From an uncultured Alphaproteobacteria bacterium (GTDB lineage: Bacteria; Pseudomonadota; Alphaproteobacteria; CAAHEQ01; UBA3637): a DNA stretch of 36,544 nt. How positions within the stretch are numbered: position 1 is the first letter of the stretch; every line of letters starts with the position of its first letter. The notes beneath the pieces were generated by a model. The model did no database searches, was not told where the DNA came from, and was given only the letters and a program-made list of their open reading frames with translations. Location of the stretch: NCBI GenBank assembly GCA_944391585.1, contig CALXUD010000009.1:1-36544 (forward strand). The letters run 5' to 3'. A program made the position numbers and the translations under genes. This document shows positions 1 through 8,054 of this stretch, in pieces.

Positions 1-117
1 GAAAAATCTTTGGGCGCACCGATTACCTTAAAAGGATTCGTTCGTTATGCTTTAGGTGAAGGTTTGGAAAAGAAAAACGAAGATTTTGCCGAAGAAGTGA
101 AAAAACAAATCGGGTAA
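1..117 (+). CDS. tsf: Elongation factor Ts, C-terminal end (partial)
   Basis: This is the last 38 codons of a gene that begins before the window, ending at TAA 115-117. The visible residues include [11 protein letters not shown] followed by a charged [11 protein letters not shown] stretch. That matches the C-terminal end of EF-Ts, the nucleotide exchange factor that recycles EF-Tu during translation elongation. The position directly before pyrH-frr fits the common bacterial order rpsB-tsf-pyrH-frr. Here, however, an inverted prepilin gene and about 300 bp of non-coding DNA separate tsf from pyrH, so pyrH probably has its own promoter. The call rests on a short fragment plus gene context. Confidence 0.88.
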   Translation, partial: EKSLGAPITLKGFVRYALGEGLEKKNEDFAEEVKKQIG

Positions 118-138
118 TTTTTTCATTTTATCAAATTA

Positions 139-168
139 AAAAATCCCCCTTGTTTGAGGGGGATTTTT
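139..168. terminator. Bidirectional intrinsic terminator between tsf and prepilin
   Basis: A 12-bp perfect inverted repeat (AAAAATCCCCCT and its complement) flanks a 6-nt loop. It has A/T runs on both sides, so it can act as a Rho-independent terminator in both directions. It closes tsf on the plus strand and the prepilin gene on the minus strand. Confidence 0.85.
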
Positions 169-749
169 TAATCACAAAGGTTCTGATCGTATACATCAAA
201 TAAAAACGCATGACCGCTTCCATGTTCGTTGTCTATACTTTCACAAGCAGAGACGCGTTCTTCCAATGTTGCTTCTTCTATTAAAGTTTTTCCATCATAA
301 GAAAACCATGGTTCTTGAGTAAACATTTGTAAGTAGAAGCCAAATTGATTTATTCCGGGAGCTCCAACAAGTGGCTCAAAGACTTTTGGCGAAATTTTTC
401 GCGCAATTGCTTTACACACATTTATCCAATTTCCATCACTACTGTAATTATTTAAAAAACCCCCATAACAACCAAAATAACAACCGAAGGCATCATAGCT
501 TATTTCTTCATTATTGATTTTAAGTTTTTTTTCACCATAAGGAGAAGAACTTGTTTCTTGTGTAGATCGAACTAAAACGGTAAATTTAGAAAGATTGTCC
601 AGAAAATTATTAGCGCTATTTTCTGCCATCGCATAGCGATACCCTGCTATTCCGCCAACAGATAATACGCCGATGATGGCAAGAACCCCGAGCATCTCAA
701 CCATACTGCGACCAGATTCAAATTGTTTGTTCTGTTGAATGTAGTTCAT
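168..749 (-). CDS. Type IV prepilin-like protein (copy 1)
   Basis: This 193-aa protein has a class III (prepilin) signal. A short leader ends in Gly (ESG), followed by RSMVE with the conserved Glu at mature position +5, then a hydrophobic helix (MLGVLAIIGVLSVGGIAG). The family is processed by a prepilin peptidase and assembled into type IV pili or type II secretion pseudopili in the inner membrane. The C-terminal part has several Cys residues, including a paired CYFGCY stretch and the last-but-one residue, which could form disulfides outside the cytoplasm. A strong ribosome site (AAGGAGG, complement of 756-762) supports the ATG at 749. It is homologous over its length to the gene at 28297, sharing a C-terminal GAP motif and a CES motif. 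No pilus assembly genes adjoin it. Which filament it joins is unknown. Confidence 0.8.
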   Translation of the reverse strand: MNYIQQNKQFESGRSMVEMLGVLAIIGVLSVGGIAGYRYAMAENSANNFLDNLSKFTVLVRSTQETSSSPYGEKKLKINNEEISYDAFGCYFGCYGGFLNNYSSDGNWINVCKAIARKISPKVFEPLVGAPGINQFGFYLQMFTQEPWFSYDGKTLIEEATLEERVSACESIDNEHGSGHAFLFDVYDQNLCD

Positions 750-822
750 ATAATAACCTCCTTAATAAAAAGTTGCCATGAGAGGCTAACTGAAAGTTTA
801 AAGCTCCATAGAAAAAGTGCGT

Positions 823-851
823 TCTATATATCCTGTATATTGATTTGAAAA
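823..851 (-). promoter_or_regulatory. Possible promoter for prepilin copy 1
   Basis: On the minus strand TTTTCA (846-851) lies 17 bp from TATAGA (823-828), about 75 nt before the prepilin start. The -35 match is weak. Confidence 0.3.
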
Positions 852-1006
852 AGCTTATTTCAATGCTTTTCAATCAAAACGAAAGTTTTTATGTCGAACT
901 GACATTCTATGGGAGACTTCCAAATTTCAAAACGGGAATTTCCACATTTCAAAAGCACTATAAGATAAAAAAAGAAAGGTTTCAAGATATTTTCAAAGAG
1001 CCCTCT

Positions 1007-1034
1007 TTTCAAACGCAAAAAAAGATGGTATAGT
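1007..1034 (+). promoter_or_regulatory. Probable pyrH promoter
   Basis: TTTCAA (1007-1012) is separated by 16 bp from TATAGT (1029-1034), with a short leader to the AAAGGA ribosome site before pyrH. The -10 is good and the -35 weak. Confidence 0.45.
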
Positions 1035-1059
1035 TCTTTTAATAAACAAAAGGATTGAG

Positions 1060-1782
1060 ATGATGAATTCTGAAAAACCTCTTTATAAGCGCATTTTGGT
1101 TAAATTATCCGGTGAAGGATTAACAAATGGGGAGTTAACAATTGATCCCGAAACATTAGGACGAATTGCGCGCGAAATTAAAGGGGTATGTGCCATGGGT
1201 GTTCAAGTGTGTTTAGTGTTGGGAGGCGGCAACATTTTTCGTGGAGTTGCCGGCGCCACCAAAGGAATGGATAGAACAACCGCTGATTATATGGGCATGT
1301 TGGCAACCGTGATGAATGGATTGGCGTTGGCCGATGCCTTTCGGCATATTGGGATTGATGCGCGCGTTTTATCCGCTATTCCGATTCCGGCGGTATGTGA
1401 GGCTGTGATTCGAGACAAAGCACTCCATCATTTGGAAAAAGGGCGCGTGGTTATTTTTGTGGCGGGAACGGGAAACCCCTATTTCACAACCGATACGGCC
1501 GGAATATTGCGGGCGTTGGAAATGGGATGTGGGGCTTTATTTAAATCAACGAATGTAGATGGCGTATATGATAAAGATCCCAAAAAATATCCTGATGCCG
1601 TTCGCTTTAATTCTATTTCATATGCCGATGTATTGGCGAAAAAATTAAAGGTGATGGATATGGCAGCGATTGCGTTGGCGCGGGAATCTAAATTGCCGAT
1701 TGTGGTGTTTAATCAGAGTAAATCCGGTCTGTTGAAACAGGTTGTTTGCGGGCAGGGTGTATTTTCTCAAATTGTAGAATAA
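1060..1782 (+). CDS. pyrH: UMP kinase
   Basis: Uridylate kinase phosphorylates UMP to UDP with ATP, the committed step toward UTP and CTP. It belongs to the amino-acid-kinase fold and usually acts as a hexamer. The 240-aa protein has the family's usual length. Visible motifs are KLSGE (15-19), the glycine-rich GGGNIFRG (55-62), the nucleotide-binding GTGNPYFTTD (136-145) and NVDGVYDKDP (165-174). Two adjacent ATGs (1060 and 1063) are possible starts behind AAAGGA at 1048; the second may be preferred. It is followed by frr after a 12-bp gap, and the two genes are almost always paired in bacteria. The identification is secure. Confidence 0.97.
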   Translation: MMNSEKPLYKRILVKLSGEGLTNGELTIDPETLGRIAREIKGVCAMGVQVCLVLGGGNIFRGVAGATKGMDRTTADYMGMLATVMNGLALADAFRHIGIDARVLSAIPIPAVCEAVIRDKALHHLEKGRVVIFVAGTGNPYFTTDTAGILRALEMGCGALFKSTNVDGVYDKDPKKYPDAVRFNSISYADVLAKKLKVMDMAAIALARESKLPIVVFNQSKSGLLKQVVCGQGVFSQIVE

Positions 1783-1794
1783 AGGAGTTTTAAA

Positions 1795-2358
1795 ATGGCA
1801 GATTTTGCAGCATTAAAGGCTGATATGATGGCGCGGTTGGGCAAAACCGAAGAAGCCTTAAAAAAAGATTTTACGGGATTACGTACAGGGCGCGCTAATC
1901 CGGCATTATTGGATACGATAATGGTAGACGCATATGGGTCTATGGTACCGCTCAATCAAGTGGGCAATGTATCGGTTCCGGAAGCGCGGATGTTATCCGT
2001 TTCTGTGTGGGATAAAAATTTGGTCAAACATGTAGAAAAGGCAATTATGGAATCTGGTTTAGGATTAAATCCAATGAATGATGGATCGTTGATTCGGATT
2101 CCGATTCCGCCATTGTCCGAAGAACGGCGTGTGGAAATTATTAAGGTGGCCGGTAAATTTACCGAGACGGCGCGCATTTCCGTTCGCAATATTCGACGGG
2201 ATATTTTGGATCAAATTAAGGCTTTAAAAGACAAAAACGAAATTTCAGAAGATGATCAAAAGCGCTTTGAAAAAGAAGTTCAAGAGTTAACGGATTCGTC
2301 TATTAAAAAATTAGATGAAATTTTGAAGAAAAAAGAAGAAGAAATTAAAGTGATTTAG
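1795..2358 (+). CDS. frr: Ribosome recycling factor
   Basis: RRF works with EF-G to split the post-termination ribosome so its subunits and mRNA can be reused. The protein is 187 aa, close to the standard 185. The N-terminal half has the GLRTGRANPALLD signature. A basic helical segment near residues 132-136 (VRNIR) and a charged C-terminal coiled coil (residues about 145-187) complete the three-helix bundle. The ribosome site is AAGGAG just before ATG 1795. It sits 12 bp after pyrH and 1 bp before uppS, clearly one operon. Confidence 0.97.
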   Translation: MADFAALKADMMARLGKTEEALKKDFTGLRTGRANPALLDTIMVDAYGSMVPLNQVGNVSVPEARMLSVSVWDKNLVKHVEKAIMESGLGLNPMNDGSLIRIPIPPLSEERRVEIIKVAGKFTETARISVRNIRRDILDQIKALKDKNEISEDDQKRFEKEVQELTDSSIKKLDEILKKKEEEIKVI

Positions 2359-2359
2359 G

Positions 2360-3064
2360 ATGACAGAAGCTATTCCTCAACATATTGCAATTATTATGGA
2401 TGGTAACGGTCGATGGGCAAAAGCGCGCGGATTATCACGCACGCAGGGGCATCGGCAAGGGGCAAAAATATTGGAAAATGTATTACGCCATGCGCAAAAA
2501 CGGGGGGTTCGGGTAATCACATTGTTTGCGTTTTCGTCTGAAAATTGGGGGAGACCGAAAGAGGAAGTAGATGCGTTGATGGATTTGTTCCGCAATTATT
2601 TAAAAAATGATGTGGAAAAATTAAAAGAAGAAAAAGTACGCGTTTCTTTTATTGGAAATCGGAATCGGTTTCCGACCGATTTAAAACAGCGTATGGATGA
2701 ATTAGAGGCGCAGACAAAGGAATTTGATCGCTTCCATGTGATTTTAGCTTTGGGATATGGTGCACGTGATGATTTAACCGGTGCTGTGAGACGGATTGCT
2801 GAAGCGGTGGCGATCGGCACTTTAAAACCCGAGCAAGTGGATACAGCCTGTGTAGCTGCGCATTTATCCACAGCCGGTATTCCGGATCCGGATTTACTTA
2901 TTCGTACCAGCGGAGAGCAGCGGGTCAGTAATTTCTTGTTATGGGAATTGGCTTACAGTGAATTTTATTGGGCAGATGTGATGTGGCCTGATTTTAATGA
3001 GGCGGAATTGGATAAAGCAATTGAAGCATATCAGGGGCGTCAACGGCGTTTTGGAAAGCTATAA
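2360..3064 (+). CDS. uppS: Undecaprenyl diphosphate synthase (cis-prenyltransferase)
   Basis: The enzyme condenses isopentenyl diphosphate onto farnesyl diphosphate to make the C55 carrier lipid for peptidoglycan and O-antigen. The 234-aa length is typical. Motifs include IAIIMDGNGRWAK with catalytic Asp14, FAFSSENWGRP, LIRTSGEQRVSNFLLWE and the C-terminal EFYWADVMWPDF that binds the diphosphate. The ATG follows the frr stop by one base, so translation is probably coupled. No terminator hairpin is obvious after it, so transcription may run into cdsA despite the 143-bp gap. Confidence 0.97.
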   Translation: MTEAIPQHIAIIMDGNGRWAKARGLSRTQGHRQGAKILENVLRHAQKRGVRVITLFAFSSENWGRPKEEVDALMDLFRNYLKNDVEKLKEEKVRVSFIGNRNRFPTDLKQRMDELEAQTKEFDRFHVILALGYGARDDLTGAVRRIAEAVAIGTLKPEQVDTACVAAHLSTAGIPDPDLLIRTSGEQRVSNFLLWELAYSEFYWADVMWPDFNEAELDKAIEAYQGRQRRFGKL

Positions 3065-3138
3065 AGCTTTTTTATTTCAACGGATTTGAGAGCGTTTTTC
3101 TTTTTGAAAATACAGACGGGTAAAATGAAGATAAAAGC

Positions 3139-3169
3139 TTGACAGCGCACATAAAATCTGCGAATATTT
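3139..3169 (+). promoter_or_regulatory. Possible promoter of the cdsA-lpxB envelope operon
   Basis: A perfect TTGACA (3139-3144) is followed after 18-19 bp by an AT-rich AATATTT (3163-3169) that makes a poor -10. It lies in the 143-bp gap before cdsA and could start the long envelope operon. Confidence 0.4.
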
Positions 3170-3207
3170 CCATAGGTTTTTTTTAGTAGTTTAAAAGGAA
3201 ATGTAAA

Positions 3208-4011
3208 ATGCAATCAAATTTGGCTTTACGTGTATTATCGGCTTTGATTTTAGCTCCGATAGTGTTAGGGGCTGTTTTTTATGGATCACCGGCTTATAAT
3301 TGTTTACTGGCAGCAATGGGGGCCGGTTTGGCATGGGAGTGGGAACAGATGTTGTTGAAACGCAATTCAACTGTTGGAATTATTATTGCGGCAACAGCTG
3401 CCATTACCGCTTTTTTAACCGCTGAAAATCCAAGTGCGGCCTTGTTGGTAATTTTAATTGGGACGCTTTGGGCGTTTTGGAAATCAAAACGTAATATTTC
3501 GCTGACATTTGGCGTTCTATACATTTGTTTACCGATTTTTGCATTGAGTTATATTTATTACATCAACGAAAGCATTTCTCGTGAAATTGTGTTGTGGTTA
3601 TTGTTTGTGGTATGGGCAACAGATATTGGGGGGTATGTTGTTGGAAAATCTGTTGGCGGGCCGAAGCTGGCGCCGCGCGTGAGTGCAAAAAAAACATGGG
3701 CCGGATTATTCGGCGCAATCGGATTTGCGTGTTTTGTGGCGTATGTCTTTGCCCTTTACTTAAAAGCTTATGGGTATTTGAATGAAGAAGCGATTTCGTT
3801 TACTCAAATCAAATGGGTATTGATTGTCTCCGCGGGGGTGTTAGCGGTTGTTTCGCAAATGGGTGATTTGTTTGAATCCTTTATTAAACGTAAATTGGAT
3901 TTAAAGGATTCAAGCAATTTAATTCCGGGACATGGTGGTTTATTTGATCGGGTGGATGGATTGTTATTTGCTTCGGTTGTAACGGCATTGGTATTATTTG
4001 TAGTAAATTAA
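3208..4011 (+). CDS. cdsA: Phosphatidate cytidylyltransferase (CDP-diacylglycerol synthase)
   Basis: CdsA makes CDP-diacylglycerol from phosphatidic acid and CTP, the branch point for membrane phospholipids. The 267-aa protein is almost entirely hydrophobic, with roughly seven to eight membrane spans. The family signature lies at residues 224-250: SFIKRKLDLKDSS, then PGHGGLFDRVDG. These acidic and basic residues bind Mg2+ and the nucleotide. The ribosome site AAAAGGAA precedes ATG 3208. In most alphaproteobacteria dxr follows cdsA, but here rseP follows after 14 bp and dxr is absent. Confidence 0.95.
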   Translation: MQSNLALRVLSALILAPIVLGAVFYGSPAYNCLLAAMGAGLAWEWEQMLLKRNSTVGIIIAATAAITAFLTAENPSAALLVILIGTLWAFWKSKRNISLTFGVLYICLPIFALSYIYYINESISREIVLWLLFVVWATDIGGYVVGKSVGGPKLAPRVSAKKTWAGLFGAIGFACFVAYVFALYLKAYGYLNEEAISFTQIKWVLIVSAGVLAVVSQMGDLFESFIKRKLDLKDSSNLIPGHGGLFDRVDGLLFASVVTALVLFVVN

Positions 4012-4025
4012 GGATGTCCATTTGA

Positions 4026-5120
4026 ATGATTGAAACTATTTTTTATTTAATCTCGTTTTTGTTTGTTTTATCTCTCGTTGTGGTGATTCATGAGGGAGGG
4101 CATTTTATGATGGCACGTTGGTGCGGCGTGCGTGTGACGGATTTTTCCGTTGGATTTGGGAAAGAATTATGGGGCCGTGTGGATAAGCGTGGTACTCGTT
4201 GGAAAATTTGTGCCGTGCCGATGGGGGGATATGTTAAAATGTATGGAGATGAAGATGCTGCCAGCGCTAAGTCTTCAACAAAAGGAATTCCGGAAGAAGA
4301 AAAAAAATTCACATTTATGGCGCAACCGCTTTGGAAACGAGCATTGATTATTGTGGCGGGTCCGGCAATGAACTATCTTTCCGCTATTTTATTATTAGCG
4401 GGGATTTTGTTTTTTATCGGTGAAGTTTTTATGCCGCCGGTTATTGGAAAAGTGATGCCTGAATCTGCCGCCGAAGCAGCTGGTTTGCAAGAGGAAGATC
4501 GAATTTTATCCATCAATGCAAAGCCGGTTGAGGATTATAGGGATATTGTGCGAGCTGTGCAATTGACAGAGTTTGGCAAAAATTTAACATTGGAAATTAA
4601 ACGAGGTGAAGAAGTTTTATCTGTTTTGGTTCAACCTAAATACGATGCGGGATCTGATGTGCCGAAATTGGGGATTATGGCCGGTGGACTGTATGAAGTA
4701 AAGCGTGAGTCTTTTGGTGTTTTCGGTGCCTTATATCGAGCGACAGCTTTAGCGTACGAAACCACGGTGGATACGTTGGTTTATTTGGGACAGGTTTTAT
4801 TTAAAAACCGTTCGGCAAGTGATATGCGTGGACCGTTGGGGATTGCGGAGGCATCCGGCGATGCCGCCAGAGGTGGTTTATTAAGTTTTTTATTATTTAT
4901 TGTTCAAATTTCCATTGCCATTGGCTTTATGAATTTATTGCCGGTACCGGTTTTGGATGGTGGGCATTTAGCATTTTATGCTGTGGAGGCGGTTCGGGGG
5001 AAGCCTTTATCGGAGCAAGTTCAAAATGCTTTTTTGTGGACAGGAGTTATGTTGCTTGTCTCTTTGATGGTTTTCACATTGTTTTTGGATATACCCCGCA
5101 TTATTGAGAGGATATTTTAA
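4026..5120 (+). CDS. rseP: Site-2 intramembrane metalloprotease RseP
   Basis: RseP-type proteases cut transmembrane substrates such as anti-sigma factors and leftover signal peptides inside the inner membrane. The 364-aa protein shows HEGGH (22-26), which holds two zinc ligands and the catalytic Glu23. It also has a central PDZ-like region (about 130-210), and the second catalytic motif NLLPVPVLDGGH (303-314) with the Asp ligand at 311. Membrane segments lie at the N-terminus, around 105-125, and in the C-terminal quarter. The start is ATG 4026; an earlier ATG at 4014 stops after three codons. No RseA/RpoE partner is visible in the window, so its substrate is unknown. Its TAA overlaps the bamA ATG by one base. 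Confidence 0.95.
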   Translation: MIETIFYLISFLFVLSLVVVIHEGGHFMMARWCGVRVTDFSVGFGKELWGRVDKRGTRWKICAVPMGGYVKMYGDEDAASAKSSTKGIPEEEKKFTFMAQPLWKRALIIVAGPAMNYLSAILLLAGILFFIGEVFMPPVIGKVMPESAAEAAGLQEEDRILSINAKPVEDYRDIVRAVQLTEFGKNLTLEIKRGEEVLSVLVQPKYDAGSDVPKLGIMAGGLYEVKRESFGVFGALYRATALAYETTVDTLVYLGQVLFKNRSASDMRGPLGIAEASGDAARGGLLSFLLFIVQISIAIGFMNLLPVPVLDGGHLAFYAVEAVRGKPLSEQVQNAFLWTGVMLLVSLMVFTLFLDIPRIIERIF

Positions 5121-7381
5121 TGAAAAAGGTATTAGCGGTTTTGTTGGCATCTTCCATTTTATCTTCAGCGGTTATGGCGCAGGAGGTATTGAAAAAGATT
5201 CACATTTCGGGAACGCGTCGAATTGAAGATGCTACAGTGATGAATTATTTACGTTTAAATGAAGGAGATGAGATTTCTTCAGATGCATTGGATGAGGCAA
5301 CGAAAACATTATTTGCAACGGGATTGTTTTCGGATGTGCAAATTACCATGGAAAACGGCGTGGCACAAATTGTGGTTGAAGAAAACCCGATTGTACATGA
5401 TGTTTATTTTGAAGGAAACGATAAATTGGCGGACGATGTTTTGTTATCTGAAGTGATGCTTAAACCACGTACAATTTATACAAAAAGTAAATTACAAAAT
5501 GATGCTGCCCGTTTATTAGATGTGTATAAACGTTCCGGTCGGTTTGGAGCAACAGTGGAACCTAAAATCATCAAGCAGGATCAAAATCGGGTAGATGTGA
5601 TTTTTGAAATTAAGGAAGGTGATGAAACTGTTATTCGAAAAATAAATTTTATCGGGAATACACAATTTTCAAACGATGAATTAAAAGAGGTTTTGATTAC
5701 AAAAGAAAAAGCTTGGTATCGTTTCTTTTCCAGCACGGATACATATGATCCCGATCGCTTGAATTATGATAAAGAAATGTTGCGCCGTTTTTATTTGCAG
5801 CAAGGATTTGTGGATTTTGAAGTTTCATCAATGGTATCTGAATTAACGCCGGATGAAAAAGGATTCATTATCACAATGGTTTTGAACGAGGGGGTGCGTT
5901 ATACATTTGAACAACCGGAAATTAAAGTCAGTTTGCCTGAATATCAACAGGATGCATCCTTGAATAAATTAGTGGCATTTAAAGGAAAAGAAAGGTTTGA
6001 TTCCAGTGCGATTGAAACAACGATTTCCAATTTGGTTGATGCGTTTTCAAATAAAGGGTATGCATTTGTGGATGTTGTGCCGACATTCCAAAAAAACACA
6101 GAAAAACGAACGGTTAAAATCACGTTTGAAGTGAATGAGGGGGAGAAAGTATATGTAGATCGGATTGATATTACCGGCAATTCTCGTACATTAGATAAAG
6201 TGATTCGGCGCGAAATGAAGATTAAAGAAGGAGATGCTTTTAACGCATCTAAATTGCGTCAATCCAAAACCAATATTGAAGATTTGGGATATTTTGATAA
6301 AGTGAATGTATCTACAAATCCGAGTTTATCACAGCCGGGAAAAATGGATATTGCGATAGATGTGAATGAAAAATCAACCGGCGCTTTTAATGTGGGAATC
6401 GGATATTCATCTTATGACGGGTTATTATTTGATATTGGTATTCAGGAACGTAATATTTTAGGAACCGGAAACATTGTTAATTTGAATGCGATGGTATCGC
6501 AAGAGGAACAACAATATGTGATGGGGTTGACCAATCCGTATTTCTTGGATCGCAAGTTGTTGGCAGGTATTGATTTATTCCATACGACACGCGATTATGA
6601 AGATACCAGTTCTTATAAGGCCTCTACAACGGGGGGTGCTGTTCGGATGGGTTGGAATTACACGGATAAATTATCGCAGGTTGTGCGTTATACGTTGAAG
6701 CAAGATGATGTGAATGATGTTTCAGAAAACGCCTCTATTTACATTAAAGAGCAACAAGGGAAAACGATGGTTTCCATGATTGGACAAGATTTGACGTATG
6801 ATAGGCGCGATAGTCGGTTAAATCCGACAATGGGATATTATTTGAATTTCGGGGCTGATTATGCCGGTATCGGTGGTGATACAGACTTTTTCAGAATTAA
6901 TGCCACAGCGATTCAATATTTCCCGGTCATGGATGATGTCGTTTTATCATTACGAGCAGATGGGGGGCGAATTTGGGGCATCGGTCAAGATGTGCGGATT
7001 AACAATCGATATTTCCTAGGAGATGCTTCGTTGCGCGGGTTTGAATATGGCGGTGTTGGTGCCAGAGATAAAGCTACCGGAGACTTTTTGGGCGGTGATT
7101 GGTATGTAACTGCATCGGCGGAAGTTACCTTCCCGATTGGGTTGCCTAAAGAAATGGGTGTAAAGGGAAAACTTTTTACGGATGCGGGATTTATCGGCGC
7201 GCCGGATGATGTGAATCGCAATGATATTTATTATAATGATACGTTGCGGTGGGCCGTCGGAACAGGAATCGTTTGGCAATCACCGATGGGCACAATCGGA
7301 ATAGATTTCGCCGTGCCGGTTATGAAAGAAAAATATGATAAAACGCAAGTATTTCGTTTGAACTTTGGAAAGGGATTTTAA
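5120..7381 (+). CDS. bamA: Outer membrane protein assembly factor BamA
   Basis: BamA inserts beta-barrel proteins into the outer membrane. The 753-aa precursor has a signal peptide (MKKVLAVLL...VMA, cleavage near residue 21). About five POTRA repeats follow in the periplasmic region (about 22-420), each with alternating hydrophobic strands and GN or GD turns. A 16-strand barrel (about 425-753) ends in Phe, as outer membrane proteins do. The barrel carries the L6 lock motif as LRGFEYGG. ATG 5120 overlaps the rseP stop by one base and has GAGAGGA upstream. The rseP-bamA-skp-lpxD order is classical. The identification is secure. Confidence 0.97.
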   Translation: MKKVLAVLLASSILSSAVMAQEVLKKIHISGTRRIEDATVMNYLRLNEGDEISSDALDEATKTLFATGLFSDVQITMENGVAQIVVEENPIVHDVYFEGNDKLADDVLLSEVMLKPRTIYTKSKLQNDAARLLDVYKRSGRFGATVEPKIIKQDQNRVDVIFEIKEGDETVIRKINFIGNTQFSNDELKEVLITKEKAWYRFFSSTDTYDPDRLNYDKEMLRRFYLQQGFVDFEVSSMVSELTPDEKGFIITMVLNEGVRYTFEQPEIKVSLPEYQQDASLNKLVAFKGKERFDSSAIETTISNLVDAFSNKGYAFVDVVPTFQKNTEKRTVKITFEVNEGEKVYVDRIDITGNSRTLDKVIRREMKIKEGDAFNASKLRQSKTNIEDLGYFDKVNVSTNPSLSQPGKMDIAIDVNEKSTGAFNVGIGYSSYDGLLFDIGIQERNILGTGNIVNLNAMVSQEEQQYVMGLTNPYFLDRKLLAGIDLFHTTRDYEDTSSYKASTTGGAVRMGWNYTDKLSQVVRYTLKQDDVNDVSENASIYIKEQQGKTMVSMIGQDLTYDRRDSRLNPTMGYYLNFGADYAGIGGDTDFFRINATAIQYFPVMDDVVLSLRADGGRIWGIGQDVRINNRYFLGDASLRGFEYGGVGARDKATGDFLGGDWYVTASAEVTFPIGLPKEMGVKGKLFTDAGFIGAPDDVNRNDIYYNDTLRWAVGTGIVWQSPMGTIGIDFAVPVMKEKYDKTQVFRLNFGKGF

Positions 7382-7382
7382 A

Positions 7383-8042
7383 ATGACAGAAAATAAAAAA
7401 GAAAAATTATGTCCGTTAAAAAAAGGTGCTTTATGGATGCAGGAGAAAGCGCGTCAGGTTAATCCGGAATTTAAAAAACATAAAGGTATTTTTATAGGGG
7501 GTGTATGTGTTTTAATTTTAATTGGATTATGGGCAAGTATGTCAGGCTCTGGTTCTGTTGTCGGAGTTGTGGATGTGATGCAAGTTCGCGAAAAAGCAGC
7601 CGTGTATCAAGGAATTTTAAGTAATCAGAAAAAATATGAAGAAGAGTGGCGGATTCGTTTTAATGCCGAAAAAGATTTGTTGACGCAAGAAGATAAAGCA
7701 TTAGCGGATAAACGCTCAAAAACAAAAGCGGCTGTTTTTAAAAAAGAAGTAGATGCTTTTCAAAAAAAGGTCATTGCTTTTCAACAAAAATATCAAGAGC
7801 AATATACGCAAATCATAATGGCCTCTCAAATGGCGGTGCAGCAAGCCGATCAAATGGCGTTGGAGACGATACGTCAGTTGGGGAAGAAAAAAGGAGTTGA
7901 TGTGATTATGCCGATGCAAGCAGCATTGTATAGTTCTGATCGGGTGGATTTAACGGAAGATTTTATTCGTTTATTTGATGATGAAAAATTTTCGGTTCAA
8001 TATCCGGATCCGAAAAGTATACAAGTGCCGGCACAAAAATAG
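7383..8042 (+). CDS. Skp/OmpH-family chaperone with an N-terminal membrane anchor
   Basis: By position (between bamA and lpxD) and composition this is an OmpH/Skp-like chaperone, which shields unfolded outer membrane proteins in the periplasm. I chose ATG 7383 over an in-frame TTG at 7365 because AAAGGG lies at a proper distance; this gives 219 aa. Unlike standard Skp it has no N-terminal cleavable signal peptide. About 34 basic residues precede one membrane helix (about 35-52, GIFIGGVCVLILIGLW). Then comes the Skp start VVGVVDVMQV, a long charged coiled coil (about 85-150) and the return strand GVDVIMPMQAALY. It is probably tethered to the inner membrane with the coiled coil in the periplasm. 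The family call is good; the tethering is inferred. Confidence 0.8.
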   Translation: MTENKKEKLCPLKKGALWMQEKARQVNPEFKKHKGIFIGGVCVLILIGLWASMSGSGSVVGVVDVMQVREKAAVYQGILSNQKKYEEEWRIRFNAEKDLLTQEDKALADKRSKTKAAVFKKEVDAFQKKVIAFQQKYQEQYTQIIMASQMAVQQADQMALETIRQLGKKKGVDVIMPMQAALYSSDRVDLTEDFIRLFDDEKFSVQYPDPKSIQVPAQK

Positions 8043-8054
8043 AAAGGATTGAAA

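Larger units (their letters stand above)
750..1059. other. Intergenic region with repeated TTTCAA motifs
   Basis: This stretch between the divergent prepilin and pyrH genes has no convincing gene. A 62-codon open frame at 845-1033 starts with TTG and has no ribosome site. TTTCAA occurs seven times on the plus strand, at 858, 868, 925, 947, 980, 991 and 1007. A 15-bp near-perfect direct repeat (TTCCA[A/C]ATTTCAAAA) begins at 918 and 940, a 22-bp period. The motif copies fall in all three reading frames, so they are not explained by coding. They may be binding sites for a regulator of pyrH or the prepilin. Confidence 0.5.

Noticed and set aside
845-1033. 62-codon open frame before pyrH
   Set aside because: It starts with TTG, lacks a ribosome site, and its sequence is explained by repeated TTTCAA words found in all frames.
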